Shown here: one piece after another, positions 7,946 to 14,425 of the stretch
Numbering within the stretch: the stretch's first letter is position 1
Layout: each line of letters starts with the position of its first letter
Assembly (NCBI RefSeq): GCF_028293085.1
Contig: NZ_JAQGLC010000247.1
Span: 1-38,686, forward strand
Source: Sphingomonas bacterium
GTDB taxonomy: Bacteria > Pseudomonadota > Alphaproteobacteria > Sphingomonadales > Sphingomonadaceae
Direction: 5' to 3'
Length of the DNA: 38,686 nt
Made by a program: the position numbers and the translations under genes
Notes under the pieces: model-generated
What the model saw: only the letters and a program-made list of their open reading frames with translations
The model's database searches: none
Told to the model about the DNA's origin: nothing

Positions 7946-9951
7946 AATGCCTGCCCCAGCGAGACATAGACCGCGACGCGCGCGTCGCCGGGCTGGCGGT
8001 TGAGCGGGGTCCCGACATCGATACGGATCGGCCCGAAGCTGGAATAATAGCGCAGCCCGATACCGGTGCCGAAGCGGAACTGGGTGAATTTGGGCAATGG
8101 GCTGGTGTAGATGTTGCCGCCGTCGAGAAACGGCACGACGCCGAAATTGCCGAACGCCTTGACCCGCGCCTCGATCGAGAATTCGGTCAGGCTGCGCCCG
8201 CCGATCGGCGCATTGTTGGGATCGCGCGGCCCGATATCCTGATAGCCATAGCCGCGCACCGAAGCGCCGCCGCCGGCATAGAAGCGCCGCGACGGGGCGA
8301 TCTCGTCGCGCGGCGCGCCGGCGATGGTGCCGAGCCGGATGCGTCCCGCAAGAACGACCTTGGGCGTCACCGACTGATAGGCGCTCGCATCGATCTGGAC
8401 GCGGGCATAGCCGAAGACCTGGCCCTGCAGCGACACCTCAGGCGAAAAGCGCGCGCCGAGCCGGAAGCCCTTGGTCGGATCGAGCAGATCGTCCGAGCCG
8501 TCATAGGTCAGCGTCGTCGGCAGCGCGCCGATGAAGAAGGTCCGTCGCCGCGGCGCGCCGGTCGAGACGATCACGTCGCGCTCGTCCGAGGCGGCGAGCT
8601 CACCGCCGAACGACCAGGTCCATTTCTTCTGGAAGAAGATGTTGGTCTGCTTCTCCAGGCTGCCCGAGATCGAGAAGGTCTTGGCCTGATAGGCGTCGCG
8701 CGTCAGGTTCGAGGCGACGATCTGCCCGGTCAGCACGCGATCGCGCGCGTGGAAATTGTTGCGGCGATAGATCACGCTCGCCAGCTGCTCCTTGGTGCCC
8801 AGCACGCCGCGCAGGGTCAGTGCGCCTTCGGGCGGGAACATGTTGCGGTCGGTCCAGCTCACTTCGGCACGCGCGCCTTCGCCGGTGCCATAGCCAAGCT
8901 CGCCGGCGATGGTGTGCTGCGGCGCCGGTTCGAGCCCGACATCGATATTCACCACGTCCGGATCGGCACCCTGGACCGGCTTGATATCGACGCTCGAGAC
9001 CAGGCTGGTCTGGATCAGCGCACGGCGCAGATCGGTCAGCGAGGCGGCGTCGAAGGGATCGCCGGGGTTGAAGCGCGCGATTTCCTGGATGTGCTTCGCG
9101 CCGAACACCTTGTTGTCCGCCGGGGTGGTGATCACGCCGAACCGCTTCTCGCCCCCGGGCACGACCGTCATCGCCAAAGTCGCGGTGTGAGTCGCGTGAT
9201 CGACCACGATCTCGGGTTCGCCGACCTCGGCGAAGGGGAAGCCCTTTTCGCCGATCGCGGTGCGGAGCTGCGCCTCGCCCGCGGCGATCTTGTCGGCATT
9301 GACCGGATCCTCGGGCTTCACCCCGAACGCGTCGCGCAGCGTGGTGGCCTTGTCGCCGGCCGCGGTGACGCCGTTGAGCGCTACATTGCCGAACTTGTAG
9401 ATCACGCCCGGTTCGGCCTCGAGCACCACCACCGGCCGCCCGCCATTGGGCTCGATGCGGGTGGAGACGCGCGCGTCATAATAGCCCTCGGCGCGGAGCA
9501 GGGTGGTGAGCAGGTCCGCATCCTCGCGCGCACGCCGGTCGAGCTGGGCGGCGTTGGCCGGATCGCCGTCATGCGCCTTGAGCGTCGACAGATCCTGGAA
9601 GCGCTGGTGCAGCAGTGCGCTGGACACGTCATCGATGCCATCGATGCGATAGCTGTAGCGCGCCTCGCCGGTCATTTCGGTGGGCGCGGCGGGATCGGCC
9701 GGCTCGGGCGGTGCGGCATTGAGATCGGGCCAGTCGACGCCGAGACCGGGGAGCGGCGCGAGCGGCGATTGCGGATCGAGACCGCTCGGGTCGCTTATAG
9801 GGCGCGTGGTCGGGGGCGGGGTCGGAGGCGTCGTCCCGGGCGCCGGGCTCACCGTTCCACTCTCCTGCGCATGGGCACAGGGGGCGGCACAGGCGAGAAG
9901 ACCTGCGGCGGCGCACAACAACGCGCCACGCCGACGGACCGGAAACGACAT
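7942..9951 (-). CDS. tamA: Outer-membrane assembly factor TamA (BamA/Omp85 family)
   Basis: 669 residues. Seen: a signal peptide (RRRGALLCAAAGLLACAAP, cleavage probably after AHA-QES), an unusually proline-rich linker (PAPGTTPPTPPPTTRP, about 36-51), POTRA domains (YRIDGIDDVSSALLHQRF and YKFGNVALNGV mark two of them), and a C-terminal beta barrel with the Omp85 signature RFYAGGGASVRGYGYQDIG (about 555-573), ending in a strand with C-terminal Phe (VAVYVSLGQAF), the sign read by the BAM machinery. It acts in the outer membrane, with TamB as partner. ATG at 9951 follows AGGACAGG. Downstream tamB overlaps by four bases. Pro-rich linker length is the only odd point. Confidence 0.94.
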   Translation of the reverse strand: MSFPVRRRGALLCAAAGLLACAAPCAHAQESGTVSPAPGTTPPTPPPTTRPISDPSGLDPQSPLAPLPGLGVDWPDLNAAPPEPADPAAPTEMTGEARYSYRIDGIDDVSSALLHQRFQDLSTLKAHDGDPANAAQLDRRAREDADLLTTLLRAEGYYDARVSTRIEPNGGRPVVVLEAEPGVIYKFGNVALNGVTAAGDKATTLRDAFGVKPEDPVNADKIAAGEAQLRTAIGEKGFPFAEVGEPEIVVDHATHTATLAMTVVPGGEKRFGVITTPADNKVFGAKHIQEIARFNPGDPFDAASLTDLRRALIQTSLVSSVDIKPVQGADPDVVNIDVGLEPAPQHTIAGELGYGTGEGARAEVSWTDRNMFPPEGALTLRGVLGTKEQLASVIYRRNNFHARDRVLTGQIVASNLTRDAYQAKTFSISGSLEKQTNIFFQKKWTWSFGGELAASDERDVIVSTGAPRRRTFFIGALPTTLTYDGSDDLLDPTKGFRLGARFSPEVSLQGQVFGYARVQIDASAYQSVTPKVVLAGRIRLGTIAGAPRDEIAPSRRFYAGGGASVRGYGYQDIGPRDPNNAPIGGRSLTEFSIEARVKAFGNFGVVPFLDGGNIYTSPLPKFTQFRFGTGIGLRYYSSFGPIRIDVGTPLNRQPGDARVAVYVSLGQAF

Positions 9952-9954
9952 GAA

Positions 9955-9988
9955 CCTGTCCTAGCGGGCTATTTCCGCCAGTGACAGG
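9955..9988 (-). promoter_or_regulatory. Hairpin in the tamA leader that would cover its ribosome binding site
   Basis: Read on the minus strand, CCTGTC pairs with GACAGG (plus positions 9983-9988 and 9955-9960) and an inner GCGG/CCGC (9964-9967 with 9975-9978) closes a six- to seven-base loop. The AGGACAGG that would serve as tamA ribosome binding site is in one arm. It could tune translation, or be part of a weak attenuator between the 70-aa gene and tamA. Evidence is symmetry only. Confidence 0.3.
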
Positions 9989-10005
9989 CCCTCAATCATT
10001 GGTTT

Positions 10006-10218
10006 TCAGTGAACCGTGCCGATCGCACTTTCGATCGACAGGAGGAGGATCAGCCGTTCGATCTGCCGCCAGCGGCAGAAATGAAGGTAATTGCCGATGT
10101 CCCGGCTCTCGTCGGCACGCGCCGCCGCCTCGAGCCCGGCATCGTCGCCGAACATGGCGATGAGCATATTGGCGTCGGCGACTTCGGCCCGATTGGCGAG
10201 ATACGGCATGTACGACAT
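10006..10218 (-). CDS. 70-aa protein of unknown function upstream of tamA
   Basis: A short frame of 70 residues, MSYMPYLANRAEVADANMLI and on to LLLSIESAIGTVH. ATG at 10218 has a good ribosome binding site, GAGGGAG, five bases upstream, which is the main support for the start; a longer frame in the same phase lacks coding character before this point. It is predicted to be helical and soluble, with a striking cluster YLHFCRWRQIERLILLL near residues 46-62 that could be an amphipathic helix. It ends 54 bases before tamA on the same strand, so it may be the first gene of a tamA-tamB transcript. I do not recognise a family. Confidence 0.6.
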   Translation of the reverse strand: MSYMPYLANRAEVADANMLIAMFGDDAGLEAAARADESRDIGNYLHFCRWRQIERLILLLSIESAIGTVH

Positions 10219-10342
10219 CGGGGCTCCCTCTGGATATCGGAGGAAGGGCTTCACGCATTGTGCCAGATTGCCGGAATCGCGGATGTGCGCGGAAGCCATT
10301 GGTAAACGGCCCTCCGGCGGACGCCCCGCCGATCCCATGCCG

Positions 10343-10356
10343 GGACGCTGGCGTCC
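10343..10356. promoter_or_regulatory. Perfect palindrome GGACGC-TG-GCGTCC upstream of the 59-aa membrane protein
   Basis: Six-base arms with a two-base centre lie 28 bases before ATG 10384 and in the region diverging from the 70-aa gene. It could be an operator or a small leader hairpin. Nothing nearby matches it to a regulator. Confidence 0.2.
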
Positions 10357-10383
10357 TGCGACGGGACATGGCAGAGGCGCATC

Positions 10384-10563
10384 ATGTCGAGCAAACCCCC
10401 TTCCCGCACGCCTCTGGCCGGCGGCGTTCTGATCGCGATCGGCGCGATGGGCGGCGCCGTGATCGGCCAGCATTATCACGAACCGATCCCGGGTTTCCTG
10501 ATCGGCGTGGGGACCGGCATCGCCTTGTCGCTGCTGATCTGGTTGGTGGATTTGCGGCGGTAG
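10384..10563 (+). CDS. 59-aa protein with two predicted membrane helices
   Basis: 59 residues starting MSSKPPSRTPLAGGVLIAIG. Two hydrophobic segments are visible: about 12-29 (GGVLIAIGAMGGAVIG) and about 37-55 (IPGFLIGVGTGIALSLLIWL), the second followed by DLRR, so a small helical hairpin in the inner membrane is likely, with both ends in the cytoplasm by the positive-inside rule. AGAGGCG upstream is a modest ribosome binding site. The composition (Gly-rich helices, a basic N-terminus) is that of a genuine membrane protein rather than a chance frame. It faces the S24 repressor gene across 75 bases. No known family is recognised. Confidence 0.6.
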   Translation: MSSKPPSRTPLAGGVLIAIGAMGGAVIGQHYHEPIPGFLIGVGTGIALSLLIWLVDLRR

Positions 10564-10573
10564 AGGTTGTCCT

Positions 10574-10591
10574 CCTCTCTCTTGGGAGAGG
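10574..10591. terminator. Weak hairpin between convergent genes (CCTCTC / GAGAGG)
   Basis: A six-base stem (10574-10579 with 10586-10591) sits 11 bases after the 59-aa gene and before the end of the S24 gene. There is no clear T tract, so it may be a transcript-end structure or a copy of the CCCTCTCCC-type intergenic repeat seen elsewhere in the window. Confidence 0.3.
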
Positions 10592-10638
10592 TAGGCAGAG
10601 CGCCGTGTTGACATCACCGGGGTCGCAAAAACGAGCCG

Positions 10639-11274
10639 CTACCTAAGCGCACGCGACAGCCAGACGACGCGGCCGAGGATTTCCACCTCGTTCGGCGCCA
10701 GTGAAGGAGTCGGCGGAAAATCGGCATTGTCGCTGGTGATCGCGATCATGTCGCCCGATCGCGCGACCCTTTTCACCATCAGCGCACCGTCGATCCGGAT
10801 CACGAAGATGCCGCCGCGCGCGACGATTCGTCGATCGCGCTCGTCGATCAGCATGCGGTCGCCATCCTCGATCGTCGGCGACATCGACTCGCCCTGCGCG
10901 CGCAGCACCGCGCTGTGGTCCTCGCGCACGCCGAGCGAGGCGAGCAGGCGCGGATCGAACAGCTCGCCGCCGGCCAGCCGGTCATCCTCGGCAAGGCCGC
11001 CCGGCCCGGCCGATGCGGCGATATCCAGGCGGCGAACCTGGACGACCGCCGGCGCAGCGTTCGCTCTCGGTCCGCCCAGTTTTTCCTCGTCGATTCGGAA
11101 ATAGCCCGCGAGCAATTTGCGGTCGCGTTCCGCCAGCAGGCGCGGCGTGCCGCGCTTCACATATTGCTGGAGATAGGCCGGATTGCGCCTGAGCATGCGC
11201 GACAGCGCCGCATAGCTCTCCCCGCTCTCGGTCACGAGCTGGTCCAGGGTCGCGCGCGGATCGATCGCCTCCAT
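10639..11274 (-). CDS. LexA/CI-type transcriptional repressor, S24 peptidase domain
   Basis: 211 residues from ATG 11274. The N-terminus carries a helix-turn-helix (SYAALSRMLRRNPAYLQQYV, about 20-39). The C-terminal S24 protease domain has the self-cleavage pair intact: Ser130 in AQGESMSPTIEDGD and Lys168 in GALMVKRV. A plausible autocleavage bond is Ala89-Gly90 in DIAASAGPG, just before the peptidase domain. Family members repress target genes until RecA filaments trigger self-cleavage, so a link to DNA damage is expected but not shown. The helix-turn-helix is not LexA-like, so this is an accessory repressor. It diverges from the two-gene unit at 11367 and a perfect palindrome lies between them. 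No phage genes accompany it. Confidence 0.85.
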   Translation of the reverse strand: MEAIDPRATLDQLVTESGESYAALSRMLRRNPAYLQQYVKRGTPRLLAERDRKLLAGYFRIDEEKLGGPRANAAPAVVQVRRLDIAASAGPGGLAEDDRLAGGELFDPRLLASLGVREDHSAVLRAQGESMSPTIEDGDRMLIDERDRRIVARGGIFVIRIDGALMVKRVARSGDMIAITSDNADFPPTPSLAPNEVEILGRVVWLSRALR

Positions 11275-11291
11275 AGCTGCTGCAATAGCCG

Positions 11292-11305
11292 TAGGAAAAA
11301 TCCTA
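11292..11305. promoter_or_regulatory. Palindrome TAGGA-AAAA-TCCTA, candidate operator of the S24 repressor
   Basis: Perfect five-base arms with an A4 centre, 18 bases upstream of the repressor ATG and about 60 bases before the divergent 59-aa gene at 11367. Symmetry, position in a divergent region and the adjacent helix-turn-helix repressor make it the obvious autoregulatory site. No second full copy was noticed elsewhere in the window. Confidence 0.45.
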
Positions 11306-11366
11306 GACAAGTTGGAAATTACGGAACAGACCAAGAACATAATCAAGGGACTCGGGAAGGGTTGCG

Positions 11367-11546
11367 ATGTCAGTGCTGCGGAAGATCGATCGGTATCTCA
11401 AGAAAACGGCAATGCCGCCGACCCGGTTCGGCCGGCTCGCGGTCAACGATCCGCGGCTGGTCGGCGACCTGAAGAACGGGCGCGAGCCCGGCAAGCGCGT
11501 GATCGCGCGGATCGAGGCATTCCTGGCGCAGGGCGGCGAGCGGTGA
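11367..11546 (+). CDS. 59-aa basic protein, possible small DNA-binding protein
   Basis: 59 residues, MSVLRKIDRYLKKTAMPPTR followed by FGRLAVNDPRLVGDLKNGRE and PGKRVIARIEAFLAQGGER. It is strongly basic. The stretch MPPTRFGRLAVNDPRLVGDLKNG resembles the compact helix-turn-helix used by XRE-like proteins (quoted in two parts above), where FGRLA is the turn-preceding helix and DPRLVGDLKNGR the recognition helix; it then ends with IARIEAFL. I infer a DNA-binding role. Short length puts it under many gene-calling cutoffs. ATG 11367 has only a weak GGG-rich site before it. Its TGA overlaps the GTG start of the next gene, so the two are coupled. It lies opposite the S24 repressor. Confidence 0.65.
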   Translation: MSVLRKIDRYLKKTAMPPTRFGRLAVNDPRLVGDLKNGREPGKRVIARIEAFLAQGGER

Positions 11547-11854
11547 GTCGGGGGCCCGATGCCGGCACGTTGCTCGTGCGGGCAGTGGAGGCGGACGCGT
11601 TTGGCATGGGCTGTATCGTCAGGATCTCCGGATCGGACTGGACCAGGTGGGCGAGCGCGACCTTCAATGGCGCGCGGCATGAGTTAACGCTCGACGCGGC
11701 AGAGTCGCCCGCGCTCGAACGCTGGCTTGGCGGTCTGCCCGATGCAAACCTGCCGATCCGCGGCCATCTGCTCGCCGATATGGTGATCAAGGGAATCCGC
11801 CGCGCGGACGGCGTGGCGACGATCGCGCTAGAGGCGCTTACCGTCGAGGCATGA
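11543..11854 (+). CDS. 103-aa protein of unknown function, coupled to the 59-aa basic protein
   Basis: 103 residues from GTG 11543, which overlaps the preceding stop (GTGA). It reads VSRGPDAGTLLVRAVEADAF, then ISGSDWTRWASATFNGARHE, and ends VATIALEALTVEA. Predicted as a compact alpha/beta soluble domain with alternating hydrophobic strands; a single internal Cys occurs in GMGCIVRISG. No membrane segment or signal peptide. An upstream longer frame exists in the same phase but has no ribosome binding site and overlaps the 59-aa gene, so it is rejected. Its stop abuts the stop of the convergent Pro-rich membrane protein with no gap. Family unknown. Confidence 0.6.
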   Translation: MSRGPDAGTLLVRAVEADAFGMGCIVRISGSDWTRWASATFNGARHELTLDAAESPALERWLGGLPDANLPIRGHLLADMVIKGIRRADGVATIALEALTVEA

Positions 11855-12976
11855 TCAGCCGCGCGTGGCGAGACGGCGCAAGGTGACGAGCGCTTCCTGC
11901 AGCGATTCCTCGCGAGGCGGTGGCGGTGGTGGCGGCGCGACGGTCTCCCGCATGCCGACACCACGCTCGAGCCGATCGAGCAAGGCGTGGATGCTGGCCG
12001 AAGGGTCGACCTCGACTCGTGCGGACCTGCGCGGGCGGGCCGGTTCCACTGGCGGCGTCGGCGCGCCGATCGGCCAGGGCTCGGCGGCGAGCGGTGGCGT
12101 GGGCGCCGCGATCGGCCAGGGCTCGCGCACCGGCGCGGGATCGCGCATCGCCACGGGTTCGGGCAGCGGCATGGGCTCACGCAACGGTGCAGGTTCGTGC
12201 GGCGCTACGGGCTCACGCAACGGTGCAGGTTCGCGTAGCGCTACGGGCTCATGCAATAGTGCAGGCTCGATCGCCGCTACGGGCTCAGGCGCGCGAACCG
12301 GTGCGGCCTCGCGCACCATCGGAGTCAGCTCGAACGTCTCGAAGCGCTCGCCCGGATCGAACACCTGCTGACGCGGCTTTTGCAGCAGCGGCGCGGGCGG
12401 CGGGAACCAGTCGGCGGGTTCGTCGGGGATCGCGCGCGGATCGAACGCCGCGAGCGGGGTATCGAGATCGGCCGGTAGATCGCGCTCCATGACGGGCTCG
12501 AGTCGCGGCGCCTCGATCTCGGGAATTTCGGGCTCCTCCGCCCTGGCGTGAACCGGACGCTCCGCCCGTACTTCGAGGAACGGGGTGCCGAGCTCGCGAT
12601 TGGCCGACAAGGGCCGGCGTGACGGCGCATCGGGATGGGCATCGGCACGCCGCAGGACCGGCGCTTTCTCGTCATCCTCTGCTTCGCCCGAGCGTTGCAC
12701 GACGAGCGACCGGCCGCCGATCAGCAGAAACAGCCCGAACCACGCGACGAGCGCGGTGCCGCCGCCGGCGATCAGGATCAGTACGGCGCGCGCCGTGAAA
12801 CCCAGCGGCGGCTCGGCCGCGGGCACCACGGCGGCGATGCCGCTGTCGATCACGAAATCTTCGAGGATTCCCGCCGGGATCAGCGCAAAAACAAGCGCGA
12901 TCAGGCCGCCGAGCACCGCCGCGATCAGCGGCGCGACCGGGAGACTCAGGCGTTGACGGCGGGGGGACTCGACCAT
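11855..12976 (-). CDS. Two-helix membrane protein with a Pro-rich repeat region
   Basis: 373 residues from ATG 12976 (ribosome binding site GGGAA); ATG 12997 would add seven residues but has no site. Two membrane helices are clear: about 14-35 (LPVAPLIAAVLGGLIALVFAL) and about 60-85 (AVLILIAGGGTALVAWFGLF, then LLIGG). The rest is cytoplasmic or periplasmic and low-complexity: about residues 150-310 is rich in Pro, Glu, Ala, with imperfect 12-residue repeats such as REPAPLREPVAL and two 14-residue blocks WPIAAPTPPLAAEP / WPIGAPTPPVEPA. The extreme C-terminus, SIHALLDRLERGVGMRE then PPPPPPPREESLQEALVTLR, has a short helix and a polyproline run. It overlaps the glycosyltransferase by 31 bases, so it may serve polysaccharide assembly, perhaps as a scaffold. 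No family recognised. Confidence 0.7.
   Translation of the reverse strand: MVESPRRQRLSLPVAPLIAAVLGGLIALVFALIPAGILEDFVIDSGIAAVVPAAEPPLGFTARAVLILIAGGGTALVAWFGLFLLIGGRSLVVQRSGEAEDDEKAPVLRRADAHPDAPSRRPLSANRELGTPFLEVRAERPVHARAEEPEIPEIEAPRLEPVMERDLPADLDTPLAAFDPRAIPDEPADWFPPPAPLLQKPRQQVFDPGERFETFELTPMVREAAPVRAPEPVAAIEPALLHEPVALREPAPLREPVAPHEPAPLREPMPLPEPVAMRDPAPVREPWPIAAPTPPLAAEPWPIGAPTPPVEPARPRRSARVEVDPSASIHALLDRLERGVGMRETVAPPPPPPPREESLQEALVTLRRLATRG
12173..12280. repeat. Three contiguous 36-base tandem repeats inside the Pro-rich coding region
   Basis: Units 12173-12208, 12209-12244 and 12245-12280, each beginning GGGCTCAYGCAA on the plus strand and ending GCYGCTAC or GCGCTAC; a fourth partial unit starts at 12281. 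The first two units differ at very few positions; the third is more diverged. On the minus strand each encodes 12 residues of the type EPVAxxEPAPLR. Being multiples of three they keep the frame, so copy number can vary without breaking the protein. Confidence 0.85.
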
Positions 12977-14187
12977 GTGTTCCCGGATGGCACGCATTCG
13001 GTAAGTTTTTGGTAAACAGGAGCATAACGACCGACGTTTATCGACCAGTTGCGCTCGGCCTCGACAAAGGCCCGTGCCCGTTCCCGCCGCGACTCCCAGA
13101 CGTCGCGGTCGGCCAGCAATCCGCCGAGGCTGCGCGCCATCGCCAGCGGGTCGCCGGGGGGAAACAGCGTGCCGGTTTCGCCGTGCCGGATCAGCTCGCG
13201 GTGCCCGCCGACATCCGAGGCGGCGACGAGCCGGCGCTGCGCCATCGCTTCCAGCGGTTTCAGCGGGGTGACGAGATCGGTCAGCCGCATCCGCTTGCGC
13301 GGATAGGCGAGCACGTCGATCAGGCTGTAATAGCGATCGACCTCGGTGTGCGGCACGCGGCCGACGAAGCGGATATGGCCGGCGACGGGTGACGCCGCCG
13401 CCTGGGCGCGGAGCGCCTCCTCCATCGGGCCGCCGCCGACCAGCACGAGATGCGCGGTCGGCCGCGACGCGACCAGCATCGGCATCGCCGCGATCAGATC
13501 GTCGAGCCCCTCATAATCGTAGAAGCTGCCGATGAAGCCGATCACCTCGGCCCCGTCGAGCCCGAGCGATTGCGCCAGCGCCCGATCGTAGGGGAGCGGC
13601 GCGCCGAAGGTGTCGAGGTCGACACCGTTGGGCGAGACGAAGATCTTCGACTGGTCGATGCCGCGTATCACCAGATCGCGGCGCAGCCCTTCGCAGATCA
13701 CCGCGACCGCATCAGCCTTGCGCACCGCCCAGGTCTCGAGCGCGCGGGTCAGGCGATAGCGGCGCGATCCCTCGCGCCCGGTGCCGTTGCCGACCGCCGC
13801 ATCCTCCCAGAAGGCACGGATTTCGTAGACGAAGGGCAGCTTGCGCTTCTTTGCGACGCGCAGGCCGGCCAGCGCGTCGAGCACCGGCGAATGGGCGTGG
13901 AGGATATCGGGCTGGAATTCGTCCACCATCTCGTCGATCCGCCTGGCGAAGGCGCGGATCTCGCTGAGCTCGCCGAGCGGGCTCGGCAGGCGCGACGGCA
14001 CCGGCGTGCGGTGGAAATCGATCCCGTCGATCGTCTCGTCCGCGATTTCGCTGACGCCGTGACGCGGGCCGGTGACGGCCGCGACCTCCCAGCCGCGCCG
14101 CATCTGGCTCTTCAGGATCGCGCGCGTGCGAAAGGTGTACCCGCTCTGCAGCGGCAGGCCGTGGTCGAGGATATGGAGGATGCGCAT
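12946..14187 (-). CDS. Exosortase-A-associated glycosyltransferase (GT4 family, TIGR04063-like)
   Basis: 413 residues from ATG 14187. The start MRILHILDHGLPLQSGYTFR is the hallmark of the glycosyltransferase subfamily that travels with exosortase A loci. GT-B fold: N-terminal half with DILHAHSPVLDALAGL, C-terminal half with VSPNGVDLDTFGAPL, IGFIGSFYDYEGLDDLI, VLVGGGPMEEAL and the acidic loop PLKPLEAMAQRRLVAASDVG, which binds the nucleotide sugar. It makes part of an exported polysaccharide, acting at the cytoplasmic face. AAGGGA precedes 14187 with seven bases spacing, which favours it over in-frame ATGs at 14193 and 14205. It diverges from the O-ligase unit. The sugar cannot be named. No exosortase gene is in the window. 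Confidence 0.85.
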   Translation of the reverse strand: MRILHILDHGLPLQSGYTFRTRAILKSQMRRGWEVAAVTGPRHGVSEIADETIDGIDFHRTPVPSRLPSPLGELSEIRAFARRIDEMVDEFQPDILHAHSPVLDALAGLRVAKKRKLPFVYEIRAFWEDAAVGNGTGREGSRRYRLTRALETWAVRKADAVAVICEGLRRDLVIRGIDQSKIFVSPNGVDLDTFGAPLPYDRALAQSLGLDGAEVIGFIGSFYDYEGLDDLIAAMPMLVASRPTAHLVLVGGGPMEEALRAQAAASPVAGHIRFVGRVPHTEVDRYYSLIDVLAYPRKRMRLTDLVTPLKPLEAMAQRRLVAASDVGGHRELIRHGETGTLFPPGDPLAMARSLGGLLADRDVWESRRERARAFVEAERNWSINVGRYAPVYQKLTECVPSGNTWSSPPAVNA

Positions 14188-14226
14188 CGGCATGTCCCTT
14201 GCCACGACACTGCTTAACGGAGCCTC

Positions 14227-14240
14227 AACCCGGGAGGGTT
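14227..14240. promoter_or_regulatory. Hairpin AACCC-GGGA-GGGTT in the divergent glycosyltransferase/O-ligase region
   Basis: Five-base perfect stem (14227-14231 with 14236-14240), extendable by CCT/AGG with one bulged base. It lies between the two divergent start codons (14187 and 14285). It may be a leader structure or operator; no further evidence. Confidence 0.25.
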
Positions 14241-14284
14241 AGGCATGTTTCAGAACGAGTGATGGGCTGGCAAGGGCGAAGGGC

Positions 14285-14425
14285 ATGATCGACAATTTCG
14301 CGCTCGCGATCAGCCATGGCCTGATGATGCTGGCGGCGTGGTTCCTGCTCCGCCGCCCCGATCTCGACCACGAGCCCGGCCCCCGCGACGCCCCGCCCAA
14401 GGGTGGAGACAGCCCGGGTGCGTGA
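14285..14425 (+). CDS. 46-aa single-helix membrane peptide overlapping the O-ligase start
   Basis: 46 residues: MIDNFALAISHGLMMLAAWF then LLRRPDLDHEPGPRDAPPKG and GDSPGA. One amphipathic-to-hydrophobic segment (about 5-22) precedes a basic RR and a hydrophilic tail, the layout of a small single-pass protein with its C-terminus in the cytoplasm. ATG 14285 is preceded by AAGGGCGAAGGGC, a strong purine-rich site. Its stop (14423-14425) lies eight bases inside the O-ligase gene, whose GTG is at 14418, so translation is probably coupled. Too short for most gene finders. Role unknown; position suggests a partner of the O-ligase or its membrane assembly. Confidence 0.55.
   Translation: MIDNFALAISHGLMMLAAWFLLRRPDLDHEPGPRDAPPKGGDSPGA

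Noticed and set aside
5678..9984. Long plus-strand frames opposite tamB and tamA
   Set aside because: Arg/Gly/Ala-rich shadows of the convincing tamA and tamB genes; no start sites or domains.
12173..12280. CRISPR-like array
   Set aside because: Units are contiguous without spacers, are a multiple of three, and encode an in-frame protein repeat.
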